Source: Methanofollis aquaemaris | Lineage (GTDB): Archaea; Halobacteriota; Methanomicrobia; Methanomicrobiales; Methanofollaceae | Direction: 5' to 3' | DNA length: 64,000 nucleotides | NCBI RefSeq assembly: GCF_017357525.1 | Contig: NZ_CP036172.1 | Coordinates: 62,001 to 126,000, forward strand | Shown: positions 25,280 through 33,906 of the stretch, piece by piece | Position numbering within the stretch: position 1 is the stretch's first letter | Layout of the letters: each line of letters begins with the position of its first letter | The notes under the pieces: model-generated | Told to the model about the DNA's origin: nothing | The model's input: only the letters and a program-made list of their open reading frames with translations | Databases searched by the model: none | Position numbers and translations under genes: made by a program

Positions 25280-25530
25280 AGAATTTTGTATGAACCCCAT
25301 GCTCAAGCATACGGGATGAACATTTTTCGTCGCTTGCTCGCTTTTTTTCAAGACAGGAGAATCGGTGGAGACCTTGTTCCATCGCCGCCCCCACCTATCT
25401 TCGTCCGTGGGGGGGTCCGGGGGGCGCGGCCCCCCGGTGCGAGACGGCGGGGAAGATTCTGCGATTGAGGGCGGCGCCTCTGATCATCACGCCTTCCCAT
25501 TCGGACATGAAGAGTGCTTTCACTTCATGA
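25280..25530 (+). repeat. Interspersed modular repeat, copy D, with a second inverted core
   Basis: Left: tgtagaattttgtatgaacc and gctcaagcatacgggatga (25277-25322), then a spacer and the complete G+C module (gggggggtccggggggcgcg / gccccccggtgcgagac), gattctgcgattgagggcgg and gatcatcacgccttccc. At the right edge an inverted core-like piece (tgaagagtgctttcacttca, 25509-25528) overlaps the kinase stop codon. Confidence 0.8.
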
Positions 25531-27168
25531 TCGATCCACGGCGTCCAGCGGTTCACCCTTCTCACCGACCCCGTCCAGGGCGTCGAGGAGGTCGGCGACC
25601 GAGTGATACCGCCGCTCAGGATCTTTTGCCAGACACCGCCCGACGACCCTGTCCCATCCGGCAAGGGCCGGGTCCAGCGTTGAGGGGAGGGGAGGGTCGG
25701 CGGTGAGGATCGCCATGCTCACCTCGCCGATCCCCTCGCCGGGGAACGGGCGCCCGCCGGTGAGGAGTTCGTACAGCACCACCCCGAACTGGAAGATGTC
25801 GGTCTCCCTGCCGGGAGGCCCGAACTGCGAGGGCGAGACCTGTTCGGGGGCTGCGTAGTCCAGGGAGAAGGCGGTCACACTCGTCGTCCCGGTATCCGCG
25901 ACCTCCTTGCCCAGCCCCCAGTCGGTGATCTTCGGAACCCATCCTGGTGCGACGAGGAGGTTTGCCGGTTTGATATCGCGGTGGATCACCCCCCTCTCGT
26001 GGGCGTAGCCGAGACCTGCGGCGACTCCCCTCGCGATCTTCAGGGCCACCGCCTCGCTCACCGGCTTCTCGATCTCCTGGAGCGACCGCTCCACATATTC
26101 CATCTCGACGAAGGGGACGGGCAGGATGTTGAGGGCGTACAGCCTCACGATGTTCGGGTGGTCGAGCCCCTCCCAGATCCGCATCTCCTTGAGAAAGTAG
26201 CGCCCGGTCAGTTCGTCGGTCCCGAGGGGGATCTTGACCGCGACCGTCTCGCCGTCGGCACGGCGAACCGCCCGGAACACTCTGGCGTTCCCGCCTCTGC
26301 CGATATATGTCACATCGGCGTACCGCGCTGAGAGCCCCGCGGGAAAACCCGACGACTGTGCAGCGGGGGTCGCCGCCTCGTCGTCCCCGACGACCGTCAG
26401 AGGGCCATCATCACCGCCGATGACGGTCGTCGCCCCCCGCTTCGCGACCGTGAGACTCCGCATCTGAAGAACCGGAAGGAGTGCGGACGCAAGAAGCACC
26501 GGGACCGCGAGGAGATCGCCGCCCGGCCCGCGGAAGAGCGGCACGAAACCCACCAGACCGACCAGGAGAAGAGCCAGCGCCGGGAACGGGTGGGCCCTGA
26601 GAAGGTAGATCGCCGGGAGACGCCTGAACGATGCATACGCCAGGGCGAAGGAGGAGAATGCAAGGTAGACGAGGCAGATGCCTATGACGGCGAAGGCCGG
26701 ATCGGGCTCCCGTCCCCCGCCCCCGACCGGCCCCATCGTCACCGCGCTGAATGTCGAGAGGGCGCCGACGGCAAAGATGGCGGAAAAAGATCCGAGGATA
26801 CCGTACGCCGCCGCGAGGAGCCCGGCGGCCCGCGAAGTGAGGGCGTACCGGTAGCCCCGCGACGCATCCCTGCCAAGGGTGAAAAGCACGGCGACGACCA
26901 GGATGGAGAGGCCGACGCTGAAGAAAGCGGTGAGGTAGGCCATCACCGTCGTTGCCACGGCCGCCTGATGCGTCCCGTCCCTCACCGGCAGAAAACCGGC
27001 CTCGTCCCCGGTGACATTGCCTCCCCTCCATGGATGCTGCATCTCCTGGACATCCATATGCGGCCCTTCGGCGGGGACCATGACCGCCGCCGCTCCCATG
27101 ACCGGGGCGAGCGCTCCGACGAGGAAAAAAAGGAGAAGACACTGGATGAAGGGCTCGGGGGATCGCAT
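25525..27168 (-). CDS. Membrane Ser/Thr protein kinase
   Basis: 547 residues from the ATG at 27168. The N-terminal half has a signal-like helix, an extracellular-type stretch and about five more hydrophobic helices (to about residue 245). The C-terminal kinase domain (288-530) has the glycine loop IGRGGNARVF, K312 in VAVKIPL, HRDIKPAN (D398), and DWG (TDWGLGKE, D416) where DFG is usual, then YAAPEQ. All catalytic residues are present, so it should be active. A GTG three codons upstream is possible. The FHA-HTH regulator gene lies 101 bp upstream on the same strand and is a plausible phospho-target reader. Confidence 0.92.
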   Translation of the reverse strand: MRSPEPFIQCLLLFFLVGALAPVMGAAAVMVPAEGPHMDVQEMQHPWRGGNVTGDEAGFLPVRDGTHQAAVATTVMAYLTAFFSVGLSILVVAVLFTLGRDASRGYRYALTSRAAGLLAAAYGILGSFSAIFAVGALSTFSAVTMGPVGGGGREPDPAFAVIGICLVYLAFSSFALAYASFRRLPAIYLLRAHPFPALALLLVGLVGFVPLFRGPGGDLLAVPVLLASALLPVLQMRSLTVAKRGATTVIGGDDGPLTVVGDDEAATPAAQSSGFPAGLSARYADVTYIGRGGNARVFRAVRRADGETVAVKIPLGTDELTGRYFLKEMRIWEGLDHPNIVRLYALNILPVPFVEMEYVERSLQEIEKPVSEAVALKIARGVAAGLGYAHERGVIHRDIKPANLLVAPGWVPKITDWGLGKEVADTGTTSVTAFSLDYAAPEQVSPSQFGPPGRETDIFQFGVVLYELLTGGRPFPGEGIGEVSMAILTADPPLPSTLDPALAGWDRVVGRCLAKDPERRYHSVADLLDALDGVGEKGEPLDAVDRS

Positions 27169-27269
27169 GCATGTCACCGTCGGGGTACCCCGGAGAGCGG
27201 GGATATTTTGACCTGAAAAACTATGGGGGGGACAGGGGTATGAAATCGACGGAATGCGACCCCGCCGCC

Positions 27270-28064
27270 TCAGGCGCCGGGCAGGGTGACGACAAGACGG
27301 GCACCCTTCATGCCCTTTCCCAGGGCGATGAGGTCGCCGTCATGGAGGGCGACCTTCTGTTTCCCTTCAAGGAGGACGCTGTTGAGCACCGTCCCGCCGG
27401 TACTCCCGCAGTCCTCAAGATACCAGGCCCCCTCCTCCAGCGTCAGCAGGGCATGCGGGTGGGTGACCCTGGTCACCGCGGCGTAATGCTCGGCAAGAAC
27501 GATATCGGCCATCCGATCGTATCCCCCCGTCCCGCCCGGATCCTCCCGGCCGACGGCGACCCGCTCCCCATGAAGGGGGAAGACCTTCCCGTCGTCAGGA
27601 CCGCCGAGGAGCATCAGCACCGGCACGGCCGTCGCCAGTTCTTCCGAGACCTGCTCCTGCACCGCGGCAAGACGTTCGGAAAGCACGGCATCGGAAGGCA
27701 TGAGCCCGACATTGCCGAAGAGACTGAGACTCCTGACAATCCCCTCCATCCCCCCCGGAACCACCGAATACTTCCAGACCGGGTGCACCCCCTTCGCCGT
27801 CGGCCTGCTCATCCCGGCCTCCTTCCTGATCACCCCGATCCTGAGCAGTTTGTCGATGTGCTTCTTGGTGTTCTCATAACTCGTCTCGATCTCGCGCGAG
27901 ATCTCCCTGATATCCTTGGGCCGCCGCTCGATCACCTTCAGGATCTTCAGGCGCGTCCCGCTCCCGAGCACGTCGAGATATTCGGAGAGTTCGGCGAGGA
28001 AGTCCTCGTCGCGCTCGACCAGAAGTGTGTGAGTCCCTGCTTCTTCCTCCATCATCCACCTCAT
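27270..28064 (-). CDS. FHA-domain transcriptional regulator with ArsR-like HTH
   Basis: 264 residues. The N-terminal HTH (about 25-85: VLGSGTRLKILKVIERRPKD ... ENTKKHIDKLLRIGVI) is of ArsR/winged type. The C-terminal FHA domain (about 160-260) shows GERVAVGRE, DIVLAEHYAAVTRVTHPHAL (phosphothreonine-binding Arg/Ser region only partly conserved), and DCGSTGGTVLN (the usual NGT turn is varied). FHA domains bind phosphothreonine, so DNA binding may depend on the neighbouring kinase. Alternative ATGs exist 9 and 12 nt downstream. Confidence 0.88.
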   Translation of the reverse strand: MRWMMEEEAGTHTLLVERDEDFLAELSEYLDVLGSGTRLKILKVIERRPKDIREISREIETSYENTKKHIDKLLRIGVIRKEAGMSRPTAKGVHPVWKYSVVPGGMEGIVRSLSLFGNVGLMPSDAVLSERLAAVQEQVSEELATAVPVLMLLGGPDDGKVFPLHGERVAVGREDPGGTGGYDRMADIVLAEHYAAVTRVTHPHALLTLEEGAWYLEDCGSTGGTVLNSVLLEGKQKVALHDGDLIALGKGMKGARLVVTLPGA

Positions 28065-28154
28065 CCTCTGATGCGCCCCGACGGTATGAAACCTTCACCT
28101 CATGAGAGGGGGGCCCGGCGGATGCATCAACCGGAACAGAAAACATCGGGCCTT

Positions 28155-28410
28155 GTAGAATACTCATGAGCTGAGAGCACGCCTCAGGCATACTGCATGA
28201 AAATTGTTCTGAGCGATCTCTGAGGTGTTGAGGGCACCACTCAATCGCCGCCCCTCGGCCCTCTTCATCCGTGGGGGGTCCGGGGGGCACGGCCCCCCGG
28301 TGCGAGACGGCAGGTTTGAATTCTTCTCGTGGGGCGGCACGTCTGATCGACCTGCCTTCCCGGGCCCTGTCCTGATGCTGGGGGATCGGGGGCGGCCATC
28401 CCCCCGCAGA
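28155..28410 (+). repeat. Interspersed modular repeat, copy E
   Basis: Core ttgtagaatactcatgagc ... cctcaggcatactgcatgaaaat (28154-28203), spacer, then ggggggtccggggggcacgg / ccccccggtgcgagac, tggggcggcacgtctgatcg and cctgccttccc. It is followed by a piece shared with copy I (ccccccgcagagatagcc, 28399-28416). It lies between the FHA gene start and the marker 8 gene end, thus not in the usual same-strand 3' position. No gene in the interval 28065-28489. Confidence 0.8.
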
Positions 28411-28489
28411 GATAGCCGTCCGGAGCAGTTCTACAAAGACAAAAATTGAAAAATTGTGCGGGTTCGATTGGCCGAACCCCTCGATTCGA

Positions 28490-29338
28490 TCACACCAGCG
28501 GCTCGGGCCCCCGCGTCCCCGCGACCGGGAGATGCCCGCCGGTGACCACCACCTGCCGGTCGGTCTCCCTGATCTTTGCCAGGATGATCTCCTTGCCCCG
28601 TTGCGTCAGGGCAAAGACCGGCACCGCGGTCCCGGCCTGGAGGAGGGCCCGCCGCCCGGCCGCCTCGCGGAGGTGCCGCGAGGCGCAGACCGCCACGATG
28701 TCCGCCACCGCCGCGATCTCTTCGGCTTCCCCGGCCGAGAGCCCGGTCAGGTGCACCCCCACGATGATGGCGTCGGGGTACCGCATCCTCACCTCGGTGG
28801 CGACCGCAGGCGAGGCGACCGTCACCGCCACCGCCCGGTACCCGGCCTGCATCGCCGCCTCGACCCCGGCGATCGGATCGATCCGCGCCGTCACCGGGTC
28901 GAGCACCGCCCCCCCGTTCTCCTCGATCCGCCGGATCACCGCGGGGATGGGCGAGGTCTTCACGAGCCCCGACATCCGCCCGCCGATCCCCTGGACCAGC
29001 CGCGGGTTTATGGCGACGACCGTCCCTGCCCCGTCGCAGGCGACGACTGCGGCGTCGAGGTCACCCCGCCGCACCGCCGCGCTCAGCAGTTCCGAAGCCC
29101 CGAAGAGAACGAAGTCCGGGTCGGCAAGCACCTCGCGCTCTGGCGTGCACATCCCGAAGGTGCGGATCCGCTCCTCGATGTTCCTCTTGATCTCCTCTCC
29201 CGTCATCTCCCTGACCGGATGGGAGAACCGTTCGGCGAGCGGGCACGACCTGATCACCGGTTCGCCCACCTCGACGACTTTGCCGTCCCTGATAACAACC
29301 CGCGCCTTCCCGGCGGCCTCGATGATATGTTCGTCCAT
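28490..29338 (-). CDS. Methanogenesis marker protein 8 (DUF2099)
   Basis: 282 residues. N-terminal DEHIIEAAGKARVVIRDGKV and EVGEPVIRSCPL, plus conserved MCTPEREVLADPDFVLFGAS, match the DUF2099 family found almost only in methanogens. Its exact role is unknown; distribution suggests a part in assembling or activating methanogenesis enzymes. The ATG at 29338 is preferred over GTG 29341 because ggagg lies seven bases before it. It shares a base with the stop of the adenine deaminase gene. Confidence 0.93.
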   Translation of the reverse strand: MDEHIIEAAGKARVVIRDGKVVEVGEPVIRSCPLAERFSHPVREMTGEEIKRNIEERIRTFGMCTPEREVLADPDFVLFGASELLSAAVRRGDLDAAVVACDGAGTVVAINPRLVQGIGGRMSGLVKTSPIPAVIRRIEENGGAVLDPVTARIDPIAGVEAAMQAGYRAVAVTVASPAVATEVRMRYPDAIIVGVHLTGLSAGEAEEIAAVADIVAVCASRHLREAAGRRALLQAGTAVPVFALTQRGKEIILAKIRETDRQVVVTGGHLPVAGTRGPEPLV

Positions 29339-30999
29339 CACTTTTCCTCCTCGCAGAAGAGCGGGACATCGGCGAAGGCCGCCGCATCAAAGACCCCGCG
29401 GTCGGTCACCCGGAGATGCGGGATCACGGTCAGCGCAAGGAACGAGAGGTACATGAACGGGTCATCGACCGCACCCATCGCCGCGGTCTCCCCCTTGAGG
29501 GCCTCAAGCCTCCGGCAGACCTCGGGGTAGGGCTCGGTCGCCATCAACCCCCCGCACGGCAGGGGAAGGACGGTCACCCGCTCGCCCCTCACCGCGACCA
29601 TCGCGCCCTTGCGATCGGTCACCTCGCGCACCGCCCGGCAGATCTCCTCGTCAGAGACCCCGACGGCGACGATATTGTGGGTGTCGTGGGAGACACTTGC
29701 GGCGATCGCACCCTCCTTCATCCCGAAACCCCGGACCAGACCGACCCCGCACCCCCCGTGCCGGTAGCGGTCGCAGACCACGACCTTGAGAATATCGTGT
29801 TCGAGATCGGGGACGGTCTCCACCCTGCACCGCAGGTCGTCGGTGACGATCTGCCCCCTGTTGAGGCCGATGACCCTCGCCATGCCCCGGCCCCCGACCG
29901 CAAGATCTGCGGGATCGGGCGGGCGGCACCTGAAGACCGGCGGCGGGCATGCCGGGGCCTGGTAACCGGGGTCTTCGTAGCGTACGCCCTGCACATAGGT
30001 CGCCGCCACCTCGAACTCAGGCGAACTTTTGAGCACGCAGAAGTCCGCCCGCCGTCCGGGTGCGACGGCGCCGCGGTCCTCCAACCCAAACCTTTGGGCT
30101 GAGGAGAGGGTCGCCGCCCTGAGCGCGACTTCCAGGGGCACTCCCTCCTTCACCAGTTTCCTGATGCAGTCGTCGATATGCCCCTCCGAGACGAGCATGT
30201 CGGCGTGCCGGTCGTCGGTCGCCAGGCAGCAGCGCGACGAAGTGCAGGGCGTGAGCAGGGGGGCGAGGGCCCTGATATTTCGCTCGGTCGAGCCCTCCCT
30301 CATCATGATGTACATCCCGAGACGGAGTTTCTCCTCGGCCTCCTCAAGCGTTGTGGACTCGTGGTCGCTCTGTATCCCGGCGAAGATATAGGCGTTGAGA
30401 TCTTTTCCCGAGAGCATGGGGGCGTGCCCCTCCCTGACCCGGAAGAGCCCGAGTTTTTTCCAGACCTCGGGGTCGCCGTTCAGGACGCCGGGGACGTTCA
30501 TCATCTCGCCCAGGCCCGCGACCCCCTCTCTCCCGACAAACTCCGCGAGGTCGTCCGCCGTGAGCACGGCCCCGCCCTCGTCCAGGGGGGTGGCCGGGAC
30601 ACAGGACGGGAGCGTGACCAGCACCGAGAGGGCCGAGCGCGACCCCTCGGAGAGGACGAACTCGATCCCCTCCTTCCCCGAGACATTGGCGATCTCGTGC
30701 GGGTCGGCGACGACCGTCGTCGTCCCTCGCGGGAGCACCGCCCGCGCGTACTCCCGCGGCGTGAGCAGAGAACTCTCGATGTGGACATGGGCGTCGATGA
30801 GACCGGGGACGACCCTCGCGCCCCCAAGGTCGACGGTCTCCCGCGCCTCGTAACCCTCGCCCATCCCGACGACCCTCCCGTCCTTCACCGCAAAGGAAGT
30901 CTCCTCCCAGGTGCAGGTGAAGGGGTTGTACAGGGAGAGGCCGGTGAAGAGACGGTCGGCGGGCACGCTCCCGCGTGCAGCATTCATGCATTCGTCCAT
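29338..30999 (-). CDS. ade: Adenine deaminase
   Basis: 553 residues. Converts adenine to hypoxanthine and ammonia in purine salvage. Amidohydrolase motifs are GLIDAHVHIESSLLTP (metal His pair), TTTVVADPHEIANV, GIQSDHEST and LATDDRHADMLVSEGHID. The C-terminal domain with HDTHNIVAVGVSDEEI is characteristic of Ade. The ATG at 30999 begins MDECMNAARG; the in-frame GTG at 31005 adds two residues. Length is close to the usual ~570. Confidence 0.96.
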   Translation of the reverse strand: MDECMNAARGSVPADRLFTGLSLYNPFTCTWEETSFAVKDGRVVGMGEGYEARETVDLGGARVVPGLIDAHVHIESSLLTPREYARAVLPRGTTTVVADPHEIANVSGKEGIEFVLSEGSRSALSVLVTLPSCVPATPLDEGGAVLTADDLAEFVGREGVAGLGEMMNVPGVLNGDPEVWKKLGLFRVREGHAPMLSGKDLNAYIFAGIQSDHESTTLEEAEEKLRLGMYIMMREGSTERNIRALAPLLTPCTSSRCCLATDDRHADMLVSEGHIDDCIRKLVKEGVPLEVALRAATLSSAQRFGLEDRGAVAPGRRADFCVLKSSPEFEVAATYVQGVRYEDPGYQAPACPPPVFRCRPPDPADLAVGGRGMARVIGLNRGQIVTDDLRCRVETVPDLEHDILKVVVCDRYRHGGCGVGLVRGFGMKEGAIAASVSHDTHNIVAVGVSDEEICRAVREVTDRKGAMVAVRGERVTVLPLPCGGLMATEPYPEVCRRLEALKGETAAMGAVDDPFMYLSFLALTVIPHLRVTDRGVFDAAAFADVPLFCEEEK

Positions 31000-31001
31000 G
31001 G

Positions 31002-31361
31002 TCACACCCGGATGTCCCTGATCACCGCGACCGTCCGTTCGTCTCCTTTCAGGAGATAGAGATAGAGTTTATAGGTGCCGGGCTCGAGGGCCACCGGGAA
31101 GGAGAATCTATTGGTGCCTTCCTGAAATTTCTCGGCTTTGACAAAGGTCTCGACCTCTCTCTGTCCAAAACTGCCGGTCTCGAAAACCGTCACCTGGAGC
31201 GTGGCCTCCATGGGCTCTGACGGGTTGTCCACCTCGACCTGGAGGGCGCCGTCCGCATAGGTCACCTCTCCGAATCCGATGCCGGTACATCCTGCGGTCA
31301 GAGCAAGGATGCAGAGGCAGGAGAGCCCGATAAAAGGTGCGGTCCGGGGAATTGCTGCCAT
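31002..31361 (-). CDS. Small lipoprotein with beta-sandwich domain
   Basis: 119 residues from the ATG at 31361. A signal peptide with lipobox LTAGC (C25) predicts a lipid-anchored surface protein. The mature part is beta-rich (GALQVEVDNPSEPMEATLQV ... TNRFSFPVALEPGTYKLYLY) and resembles a small immunoglobulin-like fold. It lies just upstream of ade on the same strand, 2 bp from its ATG. Function unknown. Confidence 0.75.
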   Translation of the reverse strand: MAAIPRTAPFIGLSCLCILALTAGCTGIGFGEVTYADGALQVEVDNPSEPMEATLQVTVFETGSFGQREVETFVKAEKFQEGTNRFSFPVALEPGTYKLYLYLLKGDERTVAVIRDIRV

Positions 31362-31448
31362 TACCAGATGTGACCGCTGAGAGAAGATATAGTATTTGCT
31401 TCCGCTCCCTGGAGAGTCAGAGGAAGGAGGGGTGCGGATGGGGAGAAA

Positions 31449-31466
31449 CCCGGCCTTTGAGCCGGG
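31449..31466. terminator. Hairpin CCCGGC-ctttga-GCCGGG (terminator or IS end remnant)
   Basis: A six-base perfect stem is followed by acggttcac. It lies between the lipoprotein start and the GTPase stop. The layout resembles the terminal hairpins of the tnpB element (hairpin, two or three bases, TTCAC/TTGAC), so it may be a remnant end. A role as terminator of the GTPase message is the alternative. Confidence 0.4.
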
Positions 31467-31481
31467 ACGGTTCACTCTCTC

Positions 31482-31973
31482 TCAACACCTGACAATGCCC
31501 TTGACAAAGGAGGCAAGCGCTTCATGCACATTCTCGCCGGTCCGGGCGGAGATGAGATGGACTGAAGCGTCGCCGATTGCATCGGCATAGAGAGAAGGCC
31601 TGGACCCCGGGAGATCGCACTTGTTGAGCATAAAGACAACCGGCAACCCGGTCCCCTTCAGCCACGCATACAGTTCCCGCATCATATCGTCGGGTGCGGT
31701 CGTCGAGTCGACCACAATGATCGCCCCGTCCATTCCTCTGGAGAGAATCTTCCTCGCAAACTCAAACCTGTCCTGTCCCGGCGTCCCGAAGAGATAGACC
31801 TGCTGCTCCCCCACCTGTACCCGTCCGAAGTCGAGGGCAACGGTCGTCGACTCGCCATCGCAGTCTGCCTCGACATGCCGGGATGAGGGATCGAGCGCAG
31901 TAATTAGAGAAGACTTCCCTGCATTGAAGGATCCGAATACGCAGAGTTTGAGTTTCTCACGTGCCATCACCAT
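31482..31973 (-). CDS. Small Ras/Arf-like GTPase (COG2229 type)
   Basis: 163 residues. G1 GSFNAGKSSL, G3 FGTPGQDRF, G4 NKCD and a G5-like SARTG are all present. The group includes MglA-like and Streptomyces conservon GTPases that act as switches with roadblock proteins or GAPs; none is adjacent here. Starts at ATG 31973 (a second ATG two codons in). AT-rich promoter-like DNA precedes it. Confidence 0.88.
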   Translation of the reverse strand: MVMAREKLKLCVFGSFNAGKSSLITALDPSSRHVEADCDGESTTVALDFGRVQVGEQQVYLFGTPGQDRFEFARKILSRGMDGAIIVVDSTTAPDDMMRELYAWLKGTGLPVVFMLNKCDLPGSRPSLYADAIGDASVHLISARTGENVHEALASFVKGIVRC

Positions 31974-32119
31974 TGCATATGATGTAGGTCTATATTTCTG
32001 TTTCGGTATTAGGTTCTCTTCAATATGGTAAGTTTATGAAAAAATTGGCGTTATTTGCCTCAAAAAATCTTCGACATCCCCTTCCGGGATGGCAATACAG
32101 GATACCTCTCCTTATGGGT

Positions 32120-32317
32120 TCAGATCTTCTCGACCGTGATCCGTACGCGGTCGCCTGCCTTGAGTCCATGACCCTTCGGGATATCGATGTTGAACCAGAG
32201 TTGCTCAGGGTTCTGTTCCCCTTCACTTTTCGGACCCTGCTGCATAATGCAGTCTTTGAACTCGTTGATCCTGGCAACAAACTCGATCTCAGACTCGAAA
32301 GAGACAATCGATTCCAT
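32120..32317 (-). CDS. Small unknown protein (65 aa)
   Basis: MESIVSFESEIEFVARINEF; the C-terminal part (LWFNIDIPKGHGLKAGDRVR, then ITVEKI) reads like a small beta-barrel (SH3- or AbrB-like strand pattern). No metal or membrane motif. It follows the DUF7123-like gene on the same strand with a 28-bp gap. Family not recognised. Confidence 0.6.
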   Translation of the reverse strand: MESIVSFESEIEFVARINEFKDCIMQQGPKSEGEQNPEQLWFNIDIPKGHGLKAGDRVRITVEKI

Positions 32318-32345
32318 ACCTAAAAATCGCGGGCGTATATATTAA

Positions 32346-32597
32346 TCATGCCGCCCTGGGGCAGACCATCCATGTCGTCGAGTTTGAATAACTCCACCTC
32401 TGGATCTCAAGTTCCTCACAGATCTCTGAGAGGATGGCGAGGTTTGTGCCGACCTCCTTTGCCGAGAGTCCGAGGTCGTGGGCAATGTACTTCGACTTGA
32501 AGTAATGCTTGCCTTTTCTTAGACCTCCCATGAGATATTGGACAATCCGGTCCTGTGTATTGTTATAGTTTTCCCGGATACTCTTATTGTTACCCAT
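32346..32597 (-). CDS. Small winged-helix protein, DUF7123-like
   Basis: 83 residues. The pattern NTQDRIVQYLMGGLRKGKHY then FKSKYIAHDLGLSAKEVGTN and a final WSYSNSTTWMV resembles the DUF7123 family of haloarchaea, which has a winged-helix fold. It probably binds DNA or another protein. AT-rich DNA upstream (tttatatatatc) provides a promoter. Family assignment is from remembered motif pattern. Confidence 0.68.
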   Translation of the reverse strand: MGNNKSIRENYNNTQDRIVQYLMGGLRKGKHYFKSKYIAHDLGLSAKEVGTNLAILSEICEELEIQRWSYSNSTTWMVCPRAA

Positions 32598-32727
32598 ATC
32601 GATACCTCAACTTGTTAGTCCTATCAGCATTTCTTTATATATATCTTGTGCTTTTCCCCGCCCCTCTCCCGGTAAATGGACATTTAGGGCACCTGCGTCT
32701 GTTATATGGTCATTAAAAAAGATGAAT

Positions 32728-33735
32728 CTATTTTCTCGTCATCACAAGGATGCCAAGAGAAAGTGCGGCAAGAACGGAGATCAATGTCAACGGGGCCTGA
32801 GTAGGCGTCGTGGCCGGCACCGTCCCGGTCGTCTCAGGAACCGAGGTCTCCGGCGCCGTCGTTTCGGTTGCTGTCTCCGTTGGTGCGAGCGTTGTCGGGG
32901 CCGTCGTCGGCGTCCCGGTGATGGTCGTGGTCGTCACCGTCGGCACCGTAGTGTTGACCCCGATCCTGTCGCCCGAATAGAACGTGACGACATTCGAGTC
33001 CTCCGCGGAGTCGGCAAAACCCTGCGGAGAGCGCCACTCCGCCCGGACCTGATACTCCCCCTCCTGCAGTCTGTCGAGGACGATCGGCCCCGCCATGCCC
33101 GGATCGTCGGTATAGATATGCGTGGCGGTGATCGGGAGATCTGAGAGATCCTGCCCCTTGAACGTCGTCAGTTCGGCTCCGTCCGGGGTCGTGACCACGA
33201 TATCCACCGAGGCATGCTCGTCACCGGCGACGTACTGGGTGCCCACATATAAACTGATCACCTTGAAGGCGATCGCCGTCCCGGTCGGGATGGAGATCCC
33301 CTCGATCCGGTCGGCATGGTTCGGGGCGGCGAGGACAGGTTCGATCCTGAGGTCAGGATACCTGACCATGATTCTCTTCCCGGTCCGGGCGTTATCTTCC
33401 CTGCTGTAGGCATAATACAGCCCGGTATCCTCCTCGACCAGGGCATCGTCGAGATCGAAAGCGGTCTCGTCGGGGATCGAGATCCTGTTCTGCTCGCCCT
33501 TCCCGGTATCGTCGTCATAATACTTGACCAGCGCCGTCACCGGGTTATCGGTCGTCTGGTTCCTCAGGGCCGAGAGGTTCAGTCCTTCTTCATAGACAAA
33601 TACCGTATCTCCGGGTTCGATATCGGAGATCGTATCTCCCCGTGCCGAGACCGGCGCGATTGCCGCCGACACCAGCAAGAGAAGACAGCAGACGATGCCG
33701 ACCCCCGAAATCCCGGTATATATGCTTCGTACCAT
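32728..33735 (-). CDS. DUF3821-domain surface protein with Thr-rich stalk
   Basis: 335 residues. Signal peptide (GVGIVCCLLLLVSAAIAPVSA), then a DUF3821 domain starting ISDIEPGDTVFVYEEGLNLS, common in Methanomicrobiales surface proteins. A middle beta region follows, with EGEYQVRAEWRSPQGFADSA. A Thr/Pro-rich stalk of about 55 residues leads to a C-terminal hydrophobic helix with basic end (LISVLAALSLGILVMTRK). It is likely exported and anchored in the cell surface, glycosylated on the stalk. An SD (ggaggaat) precedes the ATG. Confidence 0.87.
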   Translation of the reverse strand: MVRSIYTGISGVGIVCCLLLLVSAAIAPVSARGDTISDIEPGDTVFVYEEGLNLSALRNQTTDNPVTALVKYYDDDTGKGEQNRISIPDETAFDLDDALVEEDTGLYYAYSREDNARTGKRIMVRYPDLRIEPVLAAPNHADRIEGISIPTGTAIAFKVISLYVGTQYVAGDEHASVDIVVTTPDGAELTTFKGQDLSDLPITATHIYTDDPGMAGPIVLDRLQEGEYQVRAEWRSPQGFADSAEDSNVVTFYSGDRIGVNTTVPTVTTTTITGTPTTAPTTLAPTETATETTAPETSVPETTGTVPATTPTQAPLTLISVLAALSLGILVMTRK

Positions 33736-33834
33736 AGCAATTCCTCCGATGAAGTACTACCTCAGGGCCGCCGCATATATCCCTTTCGCCGCAGGACGGG
33801 GCCAGTTGAACATGGCACGACAGGGAAAGAAAAG

Positions 33835-33851
33835 AGTACCAGAAGGGTACT
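33835..33851. terminator. Hairpin AGTACC-agaag-GGTACT
   Basis: A perfect six-base stem in the 171-bp gap between the DUF3821 start and the DHH gene stop. It may terminate the DHH message or serve as an operator for the DUF3821 gene. Nothing else is seen in this gap. Confidence 0.35.
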
Positions 33852-33906
33852 GTATGACCCCGACCTCTCTTTTCCGTGAAGGAGAAGAAGAGGTCCTGAG
33901 CCTTAT

